From Enoplolaimus lenunculus (lineage: Eukaryota > Nematoda > Enoplea > Enoplida > Thoracostomopsidae), in the NCBI GenBank assembly GCA_030248215.1, contig JASANG010000845.1, positions 124,001 to 188,000 of the forward strand: a stretch of 64,000 nt of DNA, in the 5' to 3' direction. Positions within the stretch are counted from its first letter, which is position 1. Every line of letters begins with the position of its first letter. Below the pieces are notes generated by a model. The model was not told the origin of the DNA. It did no database searches and saw only the letters and a program-made list of their open reading frames with translations. Shown piece by piece: positions 21,993 through 34,643 of the stretch. The position numbers were made by a program, and so were the translations under genes.

Positions 21993-22165
21993 CAGTGGCG
22001 GATCCAGGATCCCAAAATGGGGGGGAGGCAAAATTTCACAGGTAATAAACTAATATTTGACCCACACACAAACCACGAACTATTGCCCTAAAATTGCTAT
22101 ATAATTTTTGTCGAGATGTTGTTGGGGGGGTATGGCCGGGGTGCTCCCCGATGGATCCGCCATTG
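21993..22165. mobile_element. CAGTGGCGGATCC hAT-like MITE, with target duplication
   Basis: Left end CAGTGGCGGATCCAGGATCC, right end GATGGATCCGCCATTG, inverted over about 14 bp. Flanks TATGTAAT (21985-21992) and GATGTAAT (22166-22173) match at 7 of 8. At 173 bp it is non-coding. Diverged relatives are at 5899 and about 12284. Confidence 0.8.
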
Positions 22166-23184
22166 GATGTAATTAGCAGGGTTCAACGGAATATTTTACT
22201 TTCAACTTAGACAGAAAAGTCAATCTCCGGTTCTGGTAGAATTTTTTATTTTGACAATTATTTTCGATTTGATTTAATACCTGTGTGGGACAATTTTTAC
22301 GAAAGATCTTAAATTATATGCCGTACTGTAGTAGTTTGAAGCATACGAACTGTTCATTTCGTGGTATGTTTTAGAGAACAACTAATATATTTCGCACATT
22401 TCATTGTTTAAAATAATTTCATGTCGATTTCCGACTTTGAATCATTCTAAGCGTCGTTACCTCCGGTTGCACCCTGAATCGCGTTACTGCATTTTTCACA
22501 ATAACTTGCATGCATAATGTTACATTTTTACATTCACGTTACTCTACCTGTAAGAAACAATTAGCGAGCGGTATTTGAGCTGTGCCTAGCGATCTCAAAG
22601 TGTCCTTTCACTGATTCATTAGGCCTTTCCTAAAACTAATCCAGCGTTGAAATTCAAAACCAGTTTTAAGGACATAGCTAATTTTTTGGAACTTGTAAAT
22701 GACGCGAGAGTCAATATTGTTACATGATGTACGCAAGTTATTTTGGAACATGGATTATACTTAGCGTGGGCATCATAGATGCCCCAACGGTTATTTCTTT
22801 TACTACTGCACATTGTAGTACTTTTGATGTAGGATCGTTGTAATTTTAGTGTGTAGAGTATTATTTCATTAATGTCCCGGTGTTCATGAATTGTTTGTAT
22901 AAACTATATGATTTTTGTTTACCTCAAAATTGTGGAAGCCCTCCTTTGAAAAACGCTCTCTAGTTTGACGAGGCCAAAAATAATTTTAAAAGGCAATTTA
23001 ATGAAGCTACTTTGTGTAAACTAAATTTTCACTTGAATGAACTCTGTTAATTAACAGTTGAAAAAATATGACCCAGATACAACATTAGTGTGAATTTTTT
23101 CGCATTCTGCTCAATTTGTAATGTTACAATATCGTTAATTTTTGCTAAACGAAGAAACTACGGATGATTAGACACTGGGTGCTT

Positions 23185-23300
23185 TAAGCTCAGACTTGTA
23201 CTAAGGATAATGATTAAACGTATATTTAAGTTTAGGCGCAGGCTCACGTTTAAGCTTAGGTTTTGATTTAGTCTTAGTAGGCAATCCCTTATAGTTAATA
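23185..23300 (+). mobile_element. Telomere-hexamer MITE remnant
   Basis: TTTAAGTTTAGGCGCAGGC, GTTTAAGCTTAGG and TAGTCTTAGTAGGCAATCCC parallel the copy at 8881-9005, including the shared CTTATAGTTAA end. Confidence 0.5.
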
Positions 23301-24944
23301 TATAAGTTCAAAGTCATTTTAGTCAAAAAGTTTTGAAACTATACCTCAAATGCGAGGCCTGGTTGGTTTTGTCAAACTTTTGTGTTGGGATTTAGTACAA
23401 ACATTGTATCTGCATTTTCGTTCTCGTTGCTGGCGCGGTTTCAGGAAACCGCAACGTAGTTGTAATCCGGATACTTGTTCCGGTACGATGTACGTTTGTT
23501 CGTTTTATATTTGTGTGCATTCCGTGGTGTGTATTGAAACATATAAGTATGATATGTCTTGCCATTGTATTTTTTTATAAAATTTAATTTTGCTACAATT
23601 GTCGAAAATTGCGTAACCTTAAAATTGCTTAAGTAATAAAGATCTGTTCAAACTATGGGTATTGGCTTCGATAGGGCCAAACCAAATATAAGTAAGCTTA
23701 GTAAGCAGTTGGTTAACACTTCTTTGTCTCACTTATTATTAAGCTATTAAGCAGAAGTAAATTCGAACAAAGTCATTTGAGAATCATAGTGGAAACTATG
23801 TCCCTAGCCAAGATTTTAGTTTAAGCACTGCTGCAACAATCATATATGGGGATATATCATTTTTGACTCCCTGTCTTGATCCCGTCCGTGCGGAAAGCTA
23901 AGCATTAATCTAGTTGTACAGGTCAAATCTAAGTCTTAATAGCTCAAGCTTTGGCGCAAAATCTCAACAACATAAGACCAGGCGTGTTTTTCTGTTTACC
24001 CAGTTCGTAAGCATAAGGTGATTTTACTGTTATAAAAGATTAATATTATTGATGTTTAAGTATTTTCACACTGTTCAATAGGCAATCGATACTGCAAATT
24101 ATAGAAGAAAACTACAGCGTGGCATCTTTTCTATCCTGGTGGTACCAGTATTTTGTTTCTGGGATGGCGGGTATTTAATAAATTTGATTTGTATATTTAA
24201 AATTTTAGATCTGTTGTTTCAACTATCGCTTAATTTTTGATTCGAAAAATTCAAGTGTATACAACGCGTTTTCTGGGTTAGCTGATGCACTGAATACTCC
24301 CCTCTGTGACCACTTCTAAGTACCACCATATCCGGTTTCAGCCAAAAATCAACACCTGGCGCTGTATTCAAATTTGAAAAATATCGGTAAAAAGTGTCAG
24401 TTGCGAGCAAAATTACATTATATCGAGGTAGCAGGGTTTAATTCTATTATGTGTAGGCAAACAGCAAAGTTTAGGCTAAAAATTACTATACTCTTCATGG
24501 ATTTTCAATTAAAGTTATGCGTTTTCACCGTTCGTACGATTTTGCCGCATACAATTCGGTCAATCTATTTACGAGTTAAGATTCTGTTAGGCATTAATTA
24601 AGACTTGAGTTGGCTTCAATCATACAAGCACATGCTTAGATGCCACTACACTGAAGAGGGTCAAAAAATGGTTTAAAGCAAACAACCCATGATGTTGAAT
24701 AAAGTTGCTTTTGTAAAAGTAAGAAATAATTAAACAAATTAAACTGAGCTTAACAATTATATGCAGTACTGAAAATGATTTGACCATCTCGAAGCGTAGT
24801 CTAAGAAGCTGGAACCGTTGTTTCAGTTATATTGGTTTGAGCAACAACCTTTTTATCCAAAACATAGCCATTCGAAGTCCAGATGCTTGATCAAATCGTA
24901 TTTTACTGTTTTAATATTATTGTTTTTTTAAAATTTTATGCGGT

Positions 24945-25075
24945 TTTAAACCCAAAGAAATAGGTTAGGGTAATCTGCGGATTCAATGCAGAAACAGCCA
25001 CGATTTTGTGTAGTCAGGAAAAGCCTATTTCCGAAAGAGTCAATTTGATGACTCAACATTTTTTGCAGTACACAC
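24945..25075. mobile_element. Repeat family E (GAAAGAGTCAATTTG), copy 1
   Basis: GTGTAGTCAGGAAAAGCC, CCGAAAGAGTCAATTTGATG and CAACATTTTTTGCAGTAC match the block at 39105-39243 in order and spacing. Confidence 0.5.
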
Positions 25076-26218
25076 ACTAAACAATTCATTGTAGCAGGTA
25101 AATTTTCTAACGAAATACCTACTGTCTGCGTTTTTGACGCATAAGTATTCGCGTTATGCTCCCATTTGAAGGGTCTTGCCCTAAAAAGTGGCCCCCGCCT
25201 TAACAAGATTTTAAAGGAAAAATATGGAAAATATTGTGATCATCACAAGGGGTCCGCACCCCGGAACTTTAGGGACCACCATGGCCTGCTCCGGCACTGC
25301 ATGGATCCTTTTAGGTCTAAAATAATACCTTTCTACACTGTGAATTTTTGTTGATTGTATGAACTCTACACTGCCAGTTTCTTATTACTACTATTGATTG
25401 CTTTTGTAATAATTTGTTAAATAATTGCAGCAATTATTAATTGATTATTTGTCGTGAAATTTTCATTTTATTAAAATTTGCCTAAAATACTTTTTAATTT
25501 TTATTTCCATTCGGATTTGTATCAACTTCAGAAGCGATTAACAGTCCAAATTTTTCGCCTGCAAGCGATTCGTAAACGTTTCTTTAAATACAATACTGTG
25601 TTTAGTCTTTTGGCTCATATTCTCAATTGTGTATAGTACCTATCACCAGCAAGCAAGTTTTCAGCCTGACGGACTCGCGCAGCTGCGGATCTCACACTTG
25701 GCGTAGAAGTAGAACAAATCAAATGCCAATAAAATGCGCTGCATTTCATACCTCATTATTTGGCAGATTTTGATATTGACATCTGTTGCAGTTTGCTTGT
25801 CTTCAAACCTGTTTTGAGTCTCGGTAGGTGCTACACGCACTCAGAACACGACAGTTTGTTTAAACTAAAGCGTAGGTCATTTAGGAGACTTTCTTAAATT
25901 TTGACCTGGAAACTGGAATTGGAAAAAATTAGCTTTCGACACACAAGTACGTGTACTTCTAGATTTAGGTTTCGGGTAGAGCTAGAAGATAGTTTCATAC
26001 AAGATTCAATCAGCGTTTAATCCAAACATTGCTTTTGCGCTGTTATTGTGTATATACTGTTGGCAATAAAATTGCGTAATCTAAACAATTTGATACAATA
26101 AAACAAACACGTATTTTGTATCCACGGGCGAATACACTAGGAAAGGGTTTGACCACTAAAATACCTTTAAGAATGAGGAAAATTAATTTTTACAAAATTT
26201 GGCGATAGTCCTGTTTTG

Positions 26219-26380
26219 GGCCCATGTTACTTTTAGGGCCGTCCCGGTCTCTGGTGGGTCCGTAAAAGAATAGGCTTAAATTCAAGACTACATTTTGTTG
26301 CTTATGCTTAGGCTTAGAACTAGACTTAGGCTTAGAAATACGCTTAATCTACTGTTACGGCCCTAAAAGTAACATTGGCC
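26219..26380 (+). mobile_element. Telomere-hexamer MITE, best-bounded copy
   Basis: Inverted ends GGCCCATGTTACTTTTAGGG and CCCTAAAAGTAACATTGGCC (about 24 bp with one mismatch) are flanked by identical octamers CTGTTTTG at 26211-26218 and 26381-26388. The interior holds TTATGCTTAGGCTTAG and CTAGACTTAGGCTTAG. At 162 bp it is non-coding. The exact 8-bp duplication shows it is a transposed unit and not a scar of telomere addition. Confidence 0.88.
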
Positions 26381-28088
26381 CTGTTTTGTGAGGACTAAAA
26401 AATGTTTGTCTCACTAATAAGAATGTGATATTGTTAATATTAACGTTAATATTTACAATTTTCAAATTTAATGTTGCACATTACCCCGACTTTGAATCAT
26501 CATATCCTGTACAGAAAACCAGATCCGCAGTCGTACAGATATGGTTTTGAACAGCATTTCTACATGATTGCAGACAAGTGTGTTACCAAATATTTGTTTC
26601 ACATAAAAAATCTGTGTCCGTATCCGTCATGGAAATATGTACCCTAAATTCCGCCCACCGGGCCTCTTGTGGTCAGCGGGAACTACCTGTCGTTCGCAGG
26701 GGTTCTGTTAAAAACTATTCAATTATTAATCTTGTCGGACGCATGCGCACTCCTTCAGGTTAGATGCTTTAGCTCGTCTGAAGGTTTCGGAATCGTTAAG
26801 ATTTATACTATTTTTCTGCAAATTTGACTAAAACATTGACTGAGTCACTCGGTGTGAATCCTACGAGCGCGAGACACCCCTTCCGGGATTTAGGGGGTAC
26901 TTGGCTCGGTACTCGGTGCATTCCTTGTGAAGGAAAGACTGAACCCAGAGTGCCCAATTTGTAGTGGAAAATACATTTCGAAACTTGAGAACTGCTAAAG
27001 ACAATATACAAAATCTTATGAATGCACTAAACCGCATTTTTCTAATAGAACAAAACATGAAATCGGACGCTGCCCAAAATCCGTATGTGTAGCGTTCTAG
27101 CTTTAATAATATACATATTTTGCATTTATAATGTATAAATAGATATGTATGCAAATTTAGTTAACTACATGTGGAGTTCTAAACATTATATCAAAAATAG
27201 GTTTGACAAAATCAGGGTTGAGCCAAAAATATTTTCGTTGTGGAGACGCACTCTGATTTTTACTGGAAACGGGGACGGATATCCGGTTTACACAAAGGTC
27301 AATTGTATTGGCAGAAACGGAAACAGGTTTGAAACTTTTACACTTCCATATCAGTTTTCAGTTTTCGCTTTCGTTATTTTGATTACAATCCGTTGGCATT
27401 ACATTTATATCCGGTTAAACTCTGTAACGACTGAGGTGATAAGCTGAATTTTATCTGCAAACTTTCACATTAGAACTGCATATATGAATGCCGGAAAGGT
27501 AATATTTATCGCACAATCGACTGCATTGGAACTCATTTTAAAAACTCAACAACGGCATTCCGCTCTTGTGCATTTCAACGTACCAACAGGCCAAGGTTTA
27601 TATATATGAAAAGGATTACTCAAGCCTTAGCCGAGCAGGCTGTACCTAAACGGATAATTTGATATAACGAAACTGAAACGGATAGTAATCAAAATAACGG
27701 GAACAGAAAACGGATATATAATGAAGTATAATAGTTTCAAAGTTCATTAAATTTTAAACAGTTGCAGCATATCTGTAAAATGAAAAATTGCCAGATATAC
27801 GTTGTTTATGGCTAATTTTGAGCGTAAAATTAATCAAATTTGCGGTATTTTTATATTGGAAACGGATACCAATTTTCACTGGAAACCTATATCGGTTTCA
27901 CCATGTAGCCCAGGCATTCAACTAGCCTGAGCTTCGGCCTAAACCTAAATATTAAGTGTGGGAAAACTGCACAAAAGCCCGACGACAGTCTATTAGGGCT
28001 CATACTAAATTTTTAGATCAAATTTTCGTTATATGTAGTTTTTGAGAGAGTATGCCACTTTGTCACGAATCCAAGCAATCCAAGTGAA

Positions 28089-28440
28089 CAGAGTACAACC
28101 GGAGGTCTGCCTCCGGCCCTAGAAAGGCGACTTTCGACTTCGATAAAATTTTTGTCGGAGGATCCGGCAATTTCAGCAGTGAAATTTTGCATTTATGCAA
28201 AATATGTTTGTGTGGTGCGTCGTAGGTTTGGTAAAAATTTGAGACCAAAGTTGCCGAGATTTCGTAAAAAGTAAGCATAAAACTAAAGAACTTAACCACA
28301 ACTATACAGATTTCGATAAAATTTAGCAAATTAACATCATTTTTGCTATCAAACTTCGCCTGAACTCTTGTTTCACCTACGGCTCCAGCAAAATTTGTTG
28401 ACATCCGGCACCGGTATTTTTTACCTCCAGTTGCACCCTG
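28089..28440. mobile_element. hAT-like MITE, family hAT-1, with target duplication
   Basis: Left end CAGAGTACAACCGGAGGTC, right end ACCTCCAGTTGCACCCTG, inverted. Flanks CAAGTGAA (28081-28088) and CAAATGAA (28441-28448) match at 7 of 8. It carries GGATCCGGCAA and ACATCCGGCACCGG. Related copies are at 31003-31241, about 40780-41165 and 59870-60232. Confidence 0.8.
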
Positions 28441-29069
28441 CAAATGAACTATATATACTGTGGGCTTTTATCTCTTCACTTGACTTATATGTGTTGTAGG
28501 GCAATCTGCAATTCAGTCCAATAACTATTAATTGCCCCAAGCCAATTTGCTATTTTAAGTATTAATAGCCGTTTGGCCTAGGCTAAACTGCTGTTTAACT
28601 ATTGACCAAAAAGATTTGATTTATTTCGTTCGACACAATATAGATAACCAATCAGCGATGGTTTCTTCATCACTGTGGTTAAGGTACATTTCATAATTAT
28701 ACCATGGCAAGGATATATAAGTCTAATTTCATTTTGACACGCTTGAAAACTAATAATTTGCAACATCAGTTGGTTTGTGAGAAATTTCACAGTTTTTTAT
28801 AGAGATAATAGACATGAGGTAACAAGCAATTTTGTTTCAATGAGTCCAATTTCAAACATCGTACCTTATATTAAAAGTTATCTTTACGCGTTCTAATTTA
28901 GCCCCGGTTGGCACGGACCCTGGCCCCGGCACCGGGGCCATGGATTCAGCTCCATCCCCGGCCGCGCAGAAGAAGAGAGATGCAAAATTAACTGCTTAAC
29001 CTTATGCTTTTCCTTTCCCGAGATGATCTTCCTAGATTTCTAAAGCTTTTGAAGTTCAAATTCTCAGGT

Positions 29070-29531
29070 TCAATTTTCCGGACAACACAATTTAACTCTT
29101 GAATGTGTAGATTGTTCACATCGTTCAAACGATCGGCATTGTCTCGAAGATCGACACGTTTTCGGGTCACCGTTGAATCCGCGACCAATGGTCACTCCGC
29201 CCCGGCATCGCGGACCCCGACAACAAATATAATCGTCTCGATTTCGTCTGAACCTGCTCCTATACTCAGACAGACGACATTCGTATCCCAAACGACACGC
29301 TGGTCTGTCTGGGTCACAAAGCCGAGGTAGATTTCTACCGTCGTAATCGGGTAGCTCACGGTTAGGGCATGTTAGTTCAGCAACCCCTACTATATCACTT
29401 TGTCTGTCGCGCCAGCTGCTTCTGCTGTTCACTCGCAAGTTTCGGACACGTCGTTTGAATCTTGTGGGTGAAGGGTGAAGCAATTCGGTGCTGTCTGAGT
29501 ATTCTGATAGAGTGGCGACAAGAGTGATCTA
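29070..29531 (-). CDS. Secreted Cys-rich protein with lustrin-like module (last exon)
   Basis: The reading frame starts after an acceptor TTTATTAG at about 29532, with ITLVATLSEYS (probably the end of a signal peptide), and stops at 29070. It encodes about 153 residues. An Arg-rich segment is followed by CPNRELPDYDGRNLPRLCD and CRLGYEC...CCRG, a lustrin-type Cys module (C-x-P, C-D-P, C-x-x-G-Y-x-C, C-C). A second module follows from GPRCRGGVTIGRGFNGDPKT through two C-x(5-6)-C steps to KLCCPEN. Both modules closely match the last two modules of the gene at 32822-34643, so the genes are tandem paralogues. The first exon with the initiator was not found. Lustrin-type repeats occur in matrix and biomineral proteins; the role here is inferred only as a secreted matrix protein. 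Confidence 0.75.
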
Positions 29532-30422
29532 ATAAATATAAAATTGTAAGCGAAATTTTACAAAATGCTCAAATTTAAATAAAATTTAGAACCTAATCTA
29601 CAGCAGAGTGCTCAATGCTGTGTATGAATGACCTGAAAATATAGCTGAAACTTGACAAAAATTAACAAGAATTATATGCAGCGAAAAATGAATAGTTCAC
29701 TACATTATGACACGTTTTGGTTCGCCATCTATGCTTCGGCGAATCTCCTCAAGGCTTTATTGGCTGACCGCCACAAAATTTACAATTTGGGTATTCATTC
29801 GCAAGTCTTGTTCGCCAAAGCAAAACATCCGCTTGTTCGTATTACGTGCTGGCGTGCTGCTTTCGTTAGATTAACGCGATGGCTAATACGTGGGCGTAGG
29901 AGAGCTTGAGAACGAACTAATAAAATGTAATATTGTTTTGATTGAAATTTTGAAAAAATGACGAGATAAGAATAGAAAATTTTAGACAACTCAAAGCAAC
30001 AAGTGTTTAGTCTTCTTCGTTTGAAATTCAGTTCAAGATTCCAGATGTCGAATGGAGTACATGAACGACCCAGCTTGCTTCACTATACTATGATTGCGCA
30101 TGAGACAAATGCCATATTTCCTATGGTTCAAACGCTGTAAAAGTCAGAAGTTTGTAAACGTAACTTTTTAAATACCCTAACCCTATTCAAAGCCAGAATG
30201 TAAAGCTAATAAGCTTTAGGTCAAGCAAATGTTATTTCTCAGGCGAGGGTGGCGCTATAATACTTGCATTGCGGTCACGTCCCCGGCGTCATCTGGCACT
30301 AGAGAAGCGCAAATAAAAAAATTTGTCTAAAAATTGTTAAACGGTACCATGCAGTAATTTACGCGCGTTGCTGTGCGTACCGAACCGCACTGGACGGCAT
30401 TGAACGGCTTTGAAATGCTGTA

Positions 30423-30863
30423 GTAGTGATCCGAAGAAGGGGGGCAATAAAAGAGGGGGTCCTCATTTTGAGTCCCAATCAATAAGAGTCCGTATCCCTA
30501 ATAAGAGTCCGTAAGCGGATAGATTAACTAAACCTTAATTAGAGTCCATAAATGTCAATTATTCCTAATTGTAGCGCATAAATGACTAGAGGACTAAATA
30601 AACTTGAGTTCGGACCTTCAATGCATACTTAAGTTTTGAATGTAACATTCCAAAGTAACCTTGCATTATCGCTCAAGGTTTTGATGCAGGGCAAAAAACG
30701 TTTAATTCAACGGATAGTTGCAATACCGGATATATCAGTAAAGAAGGGTGGCGGAGGGCTGGTTGAAAATAAATAACAATCCGTAACAGAACAACAAGAA
30801 AGCTACCCTCTGAAGAGGCCAAATAAATACCAGTCCCTCCCCGTCTTATTCGGATCACTACAG
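30423..30863 (+). mobile_element. Mariner-like MITE (CCGAATAAG termini), copy 1
   Basis: The left end GTAGTGATCCGAAGAAGGGG and right end CTTATTCGGATCACTACAG are inverted and flanked by TA. Internal markers are AAGAGTCCGTAAGCGGATAG, AATTAGAGTCCATAAATG and GCAATACCGGATATATCAG. Other copies are 36862-37309 and 63455-63885 (inverted), with fragments at 39240 and 40165. TA flanks with short inverted ends fit a Tc1/mariner-type mobiliser (inference). Confidence 0.8.
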
Positions 30864-31002
30864 TAGTCAAAAAGTTTTACGCCGTCCTAAGACAAATATA
30901 TTGATTAGCTTTAAACTGTCAAAGTTAAGCTTGAGCTTAGGCGAAGCCTGTGGTCTGTGAGTAGACAGCCAAGAGTTAAACATCACGAATAGGCGTTAGT
31001 AG

Positions 31003-31241
31003 TAGGGTGTAACCAGAGCTAAGAAATACCAGAGCCGGAGGCTAAAAAATTGTCGGAGCTGGAAGATGTTGTTACATCGTATGGTTTCATGCTTATGTTT
31101 ACAAACTTTCAGCAAAATTTATTCAAAATTGTACCCTGAGTTAAACCACAACGCACCAAGAAAATTAATTATGTAAACCAGAGCCAGAGCCGGAGGTCGA
31201 ATTGCTGCCGGAGCCGGACGCAAACCCCCGGTTGCACCCTG
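31003..31241. mobile_element. hAT-1 family MITE, shortened copy
   Basis: Left TAGGGTGTAACCAGAGC, right CCCCGGTTGCACCCTG, with internal GAGCCGGAGG and GAGCCAGAGCCGGAGGTCG. No clear target duplication remains. Confidence 0.65.
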
Positions 31242-31981
31242 CAGACTAAGTTATATAAAACTAATCGAGTGAAACCGGCGTAAAGGTAGTACACTTGTTT
31301 ACATTAAACGATTTATATTCCAACACAAAACTTTAGTATTGATGGCCTTTAGGGAAGGCAACGACACCCGAATATTTTTCTAGGGATGTCAAATTTATAC
31401 CCCAGGCCCCACGTATTCTTGCGTGCATGGCTAAGATGACTTTACCTCAAACAGTATCGCTGATACAAGAACAGTAGCCCATTTGGAATTATCCATTTCG
31501 ACAGGCAGTGCAAACTTTTATTACATGTTTCGTTTTATATTAACTTATTATATATTCGTGATTAAATTGCTGATAAAGACCAAGGCAATAATAGCTTGAT
31601 TTAGGTGACCAAACTGCTCTAAATTCGCACACAAATGTTTTGAAGGCTCTCGCATGAATTTATTCATTTTAAACCGAATTCTACTTCCACTTTTGGAATT
31701 GTACCAGGGACCCTCATGCGGGAGGCTTTTTCCGTTTACCAACACCGCTTGGCCAGAGCTTACGTTTTGAGCGGTTCGTATCTATCTACTGAACTGCATA
31801 TGGGCACTATATTAAAGGCATTTTTGAAATCTGATGAAACAAACTGTGAAATTGTCATTAATTATAATTTGCTTTGTATTCTTGCTATATATTCTGGTGA
31901 TCTTATAGCATTTTTTAAAAAATTTTTCGCATGAATATTTTCTATTCCGTTTGAAATCAAATGTCAAGCTAGAGTTCGAAT

Positions 31982-32215
31982 ACACTGTAAATTTTAATGA
32001 GTTAATTAATCAAATCAGTCGAAAAGTTAGTTATTTCTGAGTTAATAACAGTAAAACTTAATTCACGCTAAATTGAGTTGATCCTCACTCTGAGTTGAGT
32101 TAATTCACACTCTGAGTTGAGCTGATTCCGAGAAAGTTAATGAAGTAAATCAGAATTTGAATCAACTCAGAATTTATGATTTCTGATCATCCTAACTCTC
32201 AGTCTGGTACCAAAT
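31982..32215. mobile_element. TGAGTTA-rich MITE (family D), copy 1
   Basis: ACACTGTAAATTTTAATGAG opens the block, followed by many TGAGTTGA/TCAACTCA motifs in both orientations. The second copy (34832-35074) shares TTAGTTATTTCTG and the ACAGTAAA segment. The right end is unclear. Confidence 0.55.
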
Positions 32216-32821
32216 TCTCCTATGTTAGACGTATGAAGGGCGAGTAAGCGTATTGCTACACACACGTTATTTGGTATTAATTTACCGCGTTCACAGCAAA
32301 CGCTGAGTTGTTAAAAGGGTTAACATGATTCACTAACAAATACTAGCCACAAAAACGTTCTGCGTAACAAATACGACCACTATGGAATCGCAGAGAACAA
32401 AGTACAGATTCTAAAGAAAGCACCGAGGTTGGTACAACACAAATTTACCGTTTGACTTTGATAGTTTATACGGCAAAATCGAGTAATTCAATACTTAAAT
32501 TGCATTAGTAGAATAATGTAACTATCGACAAGACTTCGAACTATAAGAAAATAAATTTAACCATTTTAGGCTTGGACAATGATCTCCTAGAATTCGGATA
32601 TATCCTCGACCAAACCGTGTTCAAGCCCTGCTTGCAAGTGTAAAACTTAGAAGCTGTATAAAAACTCACTGCACACACTTCGACAAATATAAGCTAGAAT
32701 AAAGCTTCGCTGGCTTCAATGTCCAACATTCTCCCCGCTCAAAAGTAACCTGGCATAGGCATGGTTTTGTGGAAGCCACATTTACACCTTAGTTCCCAGT
32801 AGAGTAGCAAATAACGTTTTT

Positions 32822-34643
32822 TTAATTATTAACATATTGAACACAACAAATTTTAATTCGATCAAACGTAGACGGACCACAGTGTAATCCTTTCGGGCAG
32901 TTTGAGTCATTTTCGCAATGAATGGGGTCCCCTCTCGGAGAACCAGCACCAGTAGTGACCCCAGAAGGACATCGGGGGCCACGACAGCATACCCCTTTAC
33001 TAGGATTCACCCTAGACGGTAGACAAACATACCCCCTGCGGCAGCTTGTTTCATCAGACGCGCCTGTTGACTGACGAGATTGCAACTCACAAGGGCGTGC
33101 GACTATGGTCCCTGAGACTAAATAAACATATTCAGGAAGGTCATTGTTTGGACATGGGGTGCTTGGATAAACCGAAAAATACGGCACAGAGTATTTTCTG
33201 GTTCGTGAAGACGGCTGTCCAGATTGAATCCAAGATTTAGCTTGGATTTTGTTAGATACCACCCTGAACGCGTTTGCTGATATTGCCGAGGTCGGCGGTT
33301 TTCGAATTAAGGGGGAATTGATGAAGGTGGTTTTTGTTTGCGGCCCCCATTTCTGGAATGGCGGCCGAGCTAAGCGGTTGGTATTATGCTGTGAAAGGGA
33401 CCATTTCAAAAATGCATGGTTCGTAGGCATTTGTGGTTTAGGCTTCATTTTCGAGATAGGAATCCGAACTTTGCGCTGGGTAGAAGTCAGTGTTTTGTTG
33501 CTCGATCTGCTCATCACCGGAGTCCGCGGCTTGAACATTGGCATTGGAGTAGAAAGTTTCCAGTGTACTTTTATCGTAGGTGATGTTTTGATGAGTGACG
33601 TTGTTTTCCGCAACGAAGCTTCTGTCACAGCTGATTGTATGGTAAACGCTTTCGGTTGATTTTCCGCCGTAACAAAAAATTTTGATGGTTTAGGAGACGC
33701 CCCCTTAGTTGAGACTGGACGATACTTTTGGATGCGACTTGTTGACTTGTTTACAATACGCTCCCTGGCGACAGCATGCGGCACAGGACTGATTTGAGTG
33801 ATAACCAGCTGTCGTGTGACGTTCGTGCTGGGCTGTTTTGTGATTTTTTTCGTTGTTGTCGAAGTAATTTGTGCCAAGTTAGACTTGGTTTTGTTTATCT
33901 TTAATTTGGATCCCGAATTCGGAGAGAGTTCTTGCGATTGTCGGATAGAATTTTTAGATTTTAGCAAAAGGAATGTTTTTTGATTGTTGACTGCTGTTGT
34001 CAAAAGTGGTGCAATCGTTGGCGAGCTTAAACTACCAATCGGTGGCGTAGCCTTTAAAGTGGTCGATTGTTGAGTGGCTTCTGTGGTCACCCGCTGTCTT
34101 GATCCAGAGGTCGGTACGCGTGATGCATGCTGAGTGGTTAGTGTAGGTTCATATCGATTGCAGCAAACACTTTGTCCTGAATACCACATCGATCGCATAC
34201 ATTTAAATTCGCGGCTACACGCTGGCCGAAACGGATCACAAAGTTTTGGTTGATACCGCCCATTGAAGCGTCGTTTAATAATTTCATAGCTACCATTATT
34301 TGGGCACGGGGATCGTGTACTTAAAGATTTCGAGGGAAAAACGAGTTTACCGCCTGAAATTAGTTTGCTTTTTTGCCGTGAAATTGTTCGCGGTTGCTGG
34401 CGAAGTATTATAGGCTCTAGATGCCGACTGTTGCGATAATAACGAAAATAGACGTTAAGAGGGGGGCGATTAGGGACATTATAGTAACGGACTGGGGTTG
34501 TATAATTAGTTTTCGAGTAGGGATATACGTAGCAGAGTTGACTAGTGCCACAACGACGTGTTGCAAAATTAAATACTGAGGTATGGTTAGTTTGAACCAA
34601 CGCCGTACATAAGATTGATGGCAAAACTATGGTGTGGAAACTC
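32822..34643 (-). CDS. Secreted Cys-rich protein with two lustrin-like modules and a Thr/Lys/Ser/Pro linker (main exon)
   Basis: A single long exon encodes about 606 residues. The frame is also open upstream to 34771, but two tandem acceptors (ending TTTTTTCAG and ATATTTCAG) just before 34643 suggest the start codon lies in an upstream exon. The exon opens with SFHTIVLPSILCTALVQ, a plausible signal-peptide core. Module A (about 34306-34160) reads SPCPNNG...LCDP...FKC...VCCNR. About 330 residues of Thr, Lys, Ser and Pro, probably disordered, follow. Module B (about 33154-32983) reads CPNNDLPEY...C...SCRRGYVC...GVCCRG. Module C (about 32980-32846) reads CPSGVTTGAG...CENDSNCPKG...KICC. Modules B and C pair with those of the 29070 gene. 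A 37-bp ATG-bearing candidate first exon at 35178-35214 joins in frame to the upstream acceptor but is speculative. Confidence 0.78.

Larger units (their letters stand above)
20260..29069. other. Intergenic region between the ZP gene and the lustrin-like pair
   Basis: No supported gene. The 3' UTR of the ZP gene should start at 20260 but no confident polyadenylation site was fixed. Open frames such as 20937-21404 have no recognisable domain and ordinary AT-rich composition. The repeats found are listed separately. Confidence 0.55.
29532..32821. other. Region between the two lustrin-like genes
   Basis: This should hold the first exon and promoter of the 29070-29531 gene (minus strand), but no convincing signal-peptide exon was recognised. 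Repeats found: a mariner-like MITE at 30423-30863, a hAT-1 copy at 31003-31241 and a TGAGTTA-rich element at 31982-32215. Confidence 0.5.

Noticed and set aside
33249-33659. 136-residue plus-strand open frame
   Set aside because: Lies wholly antisense to the long lustrin-like exon, which has Cys modules and a paralogue.
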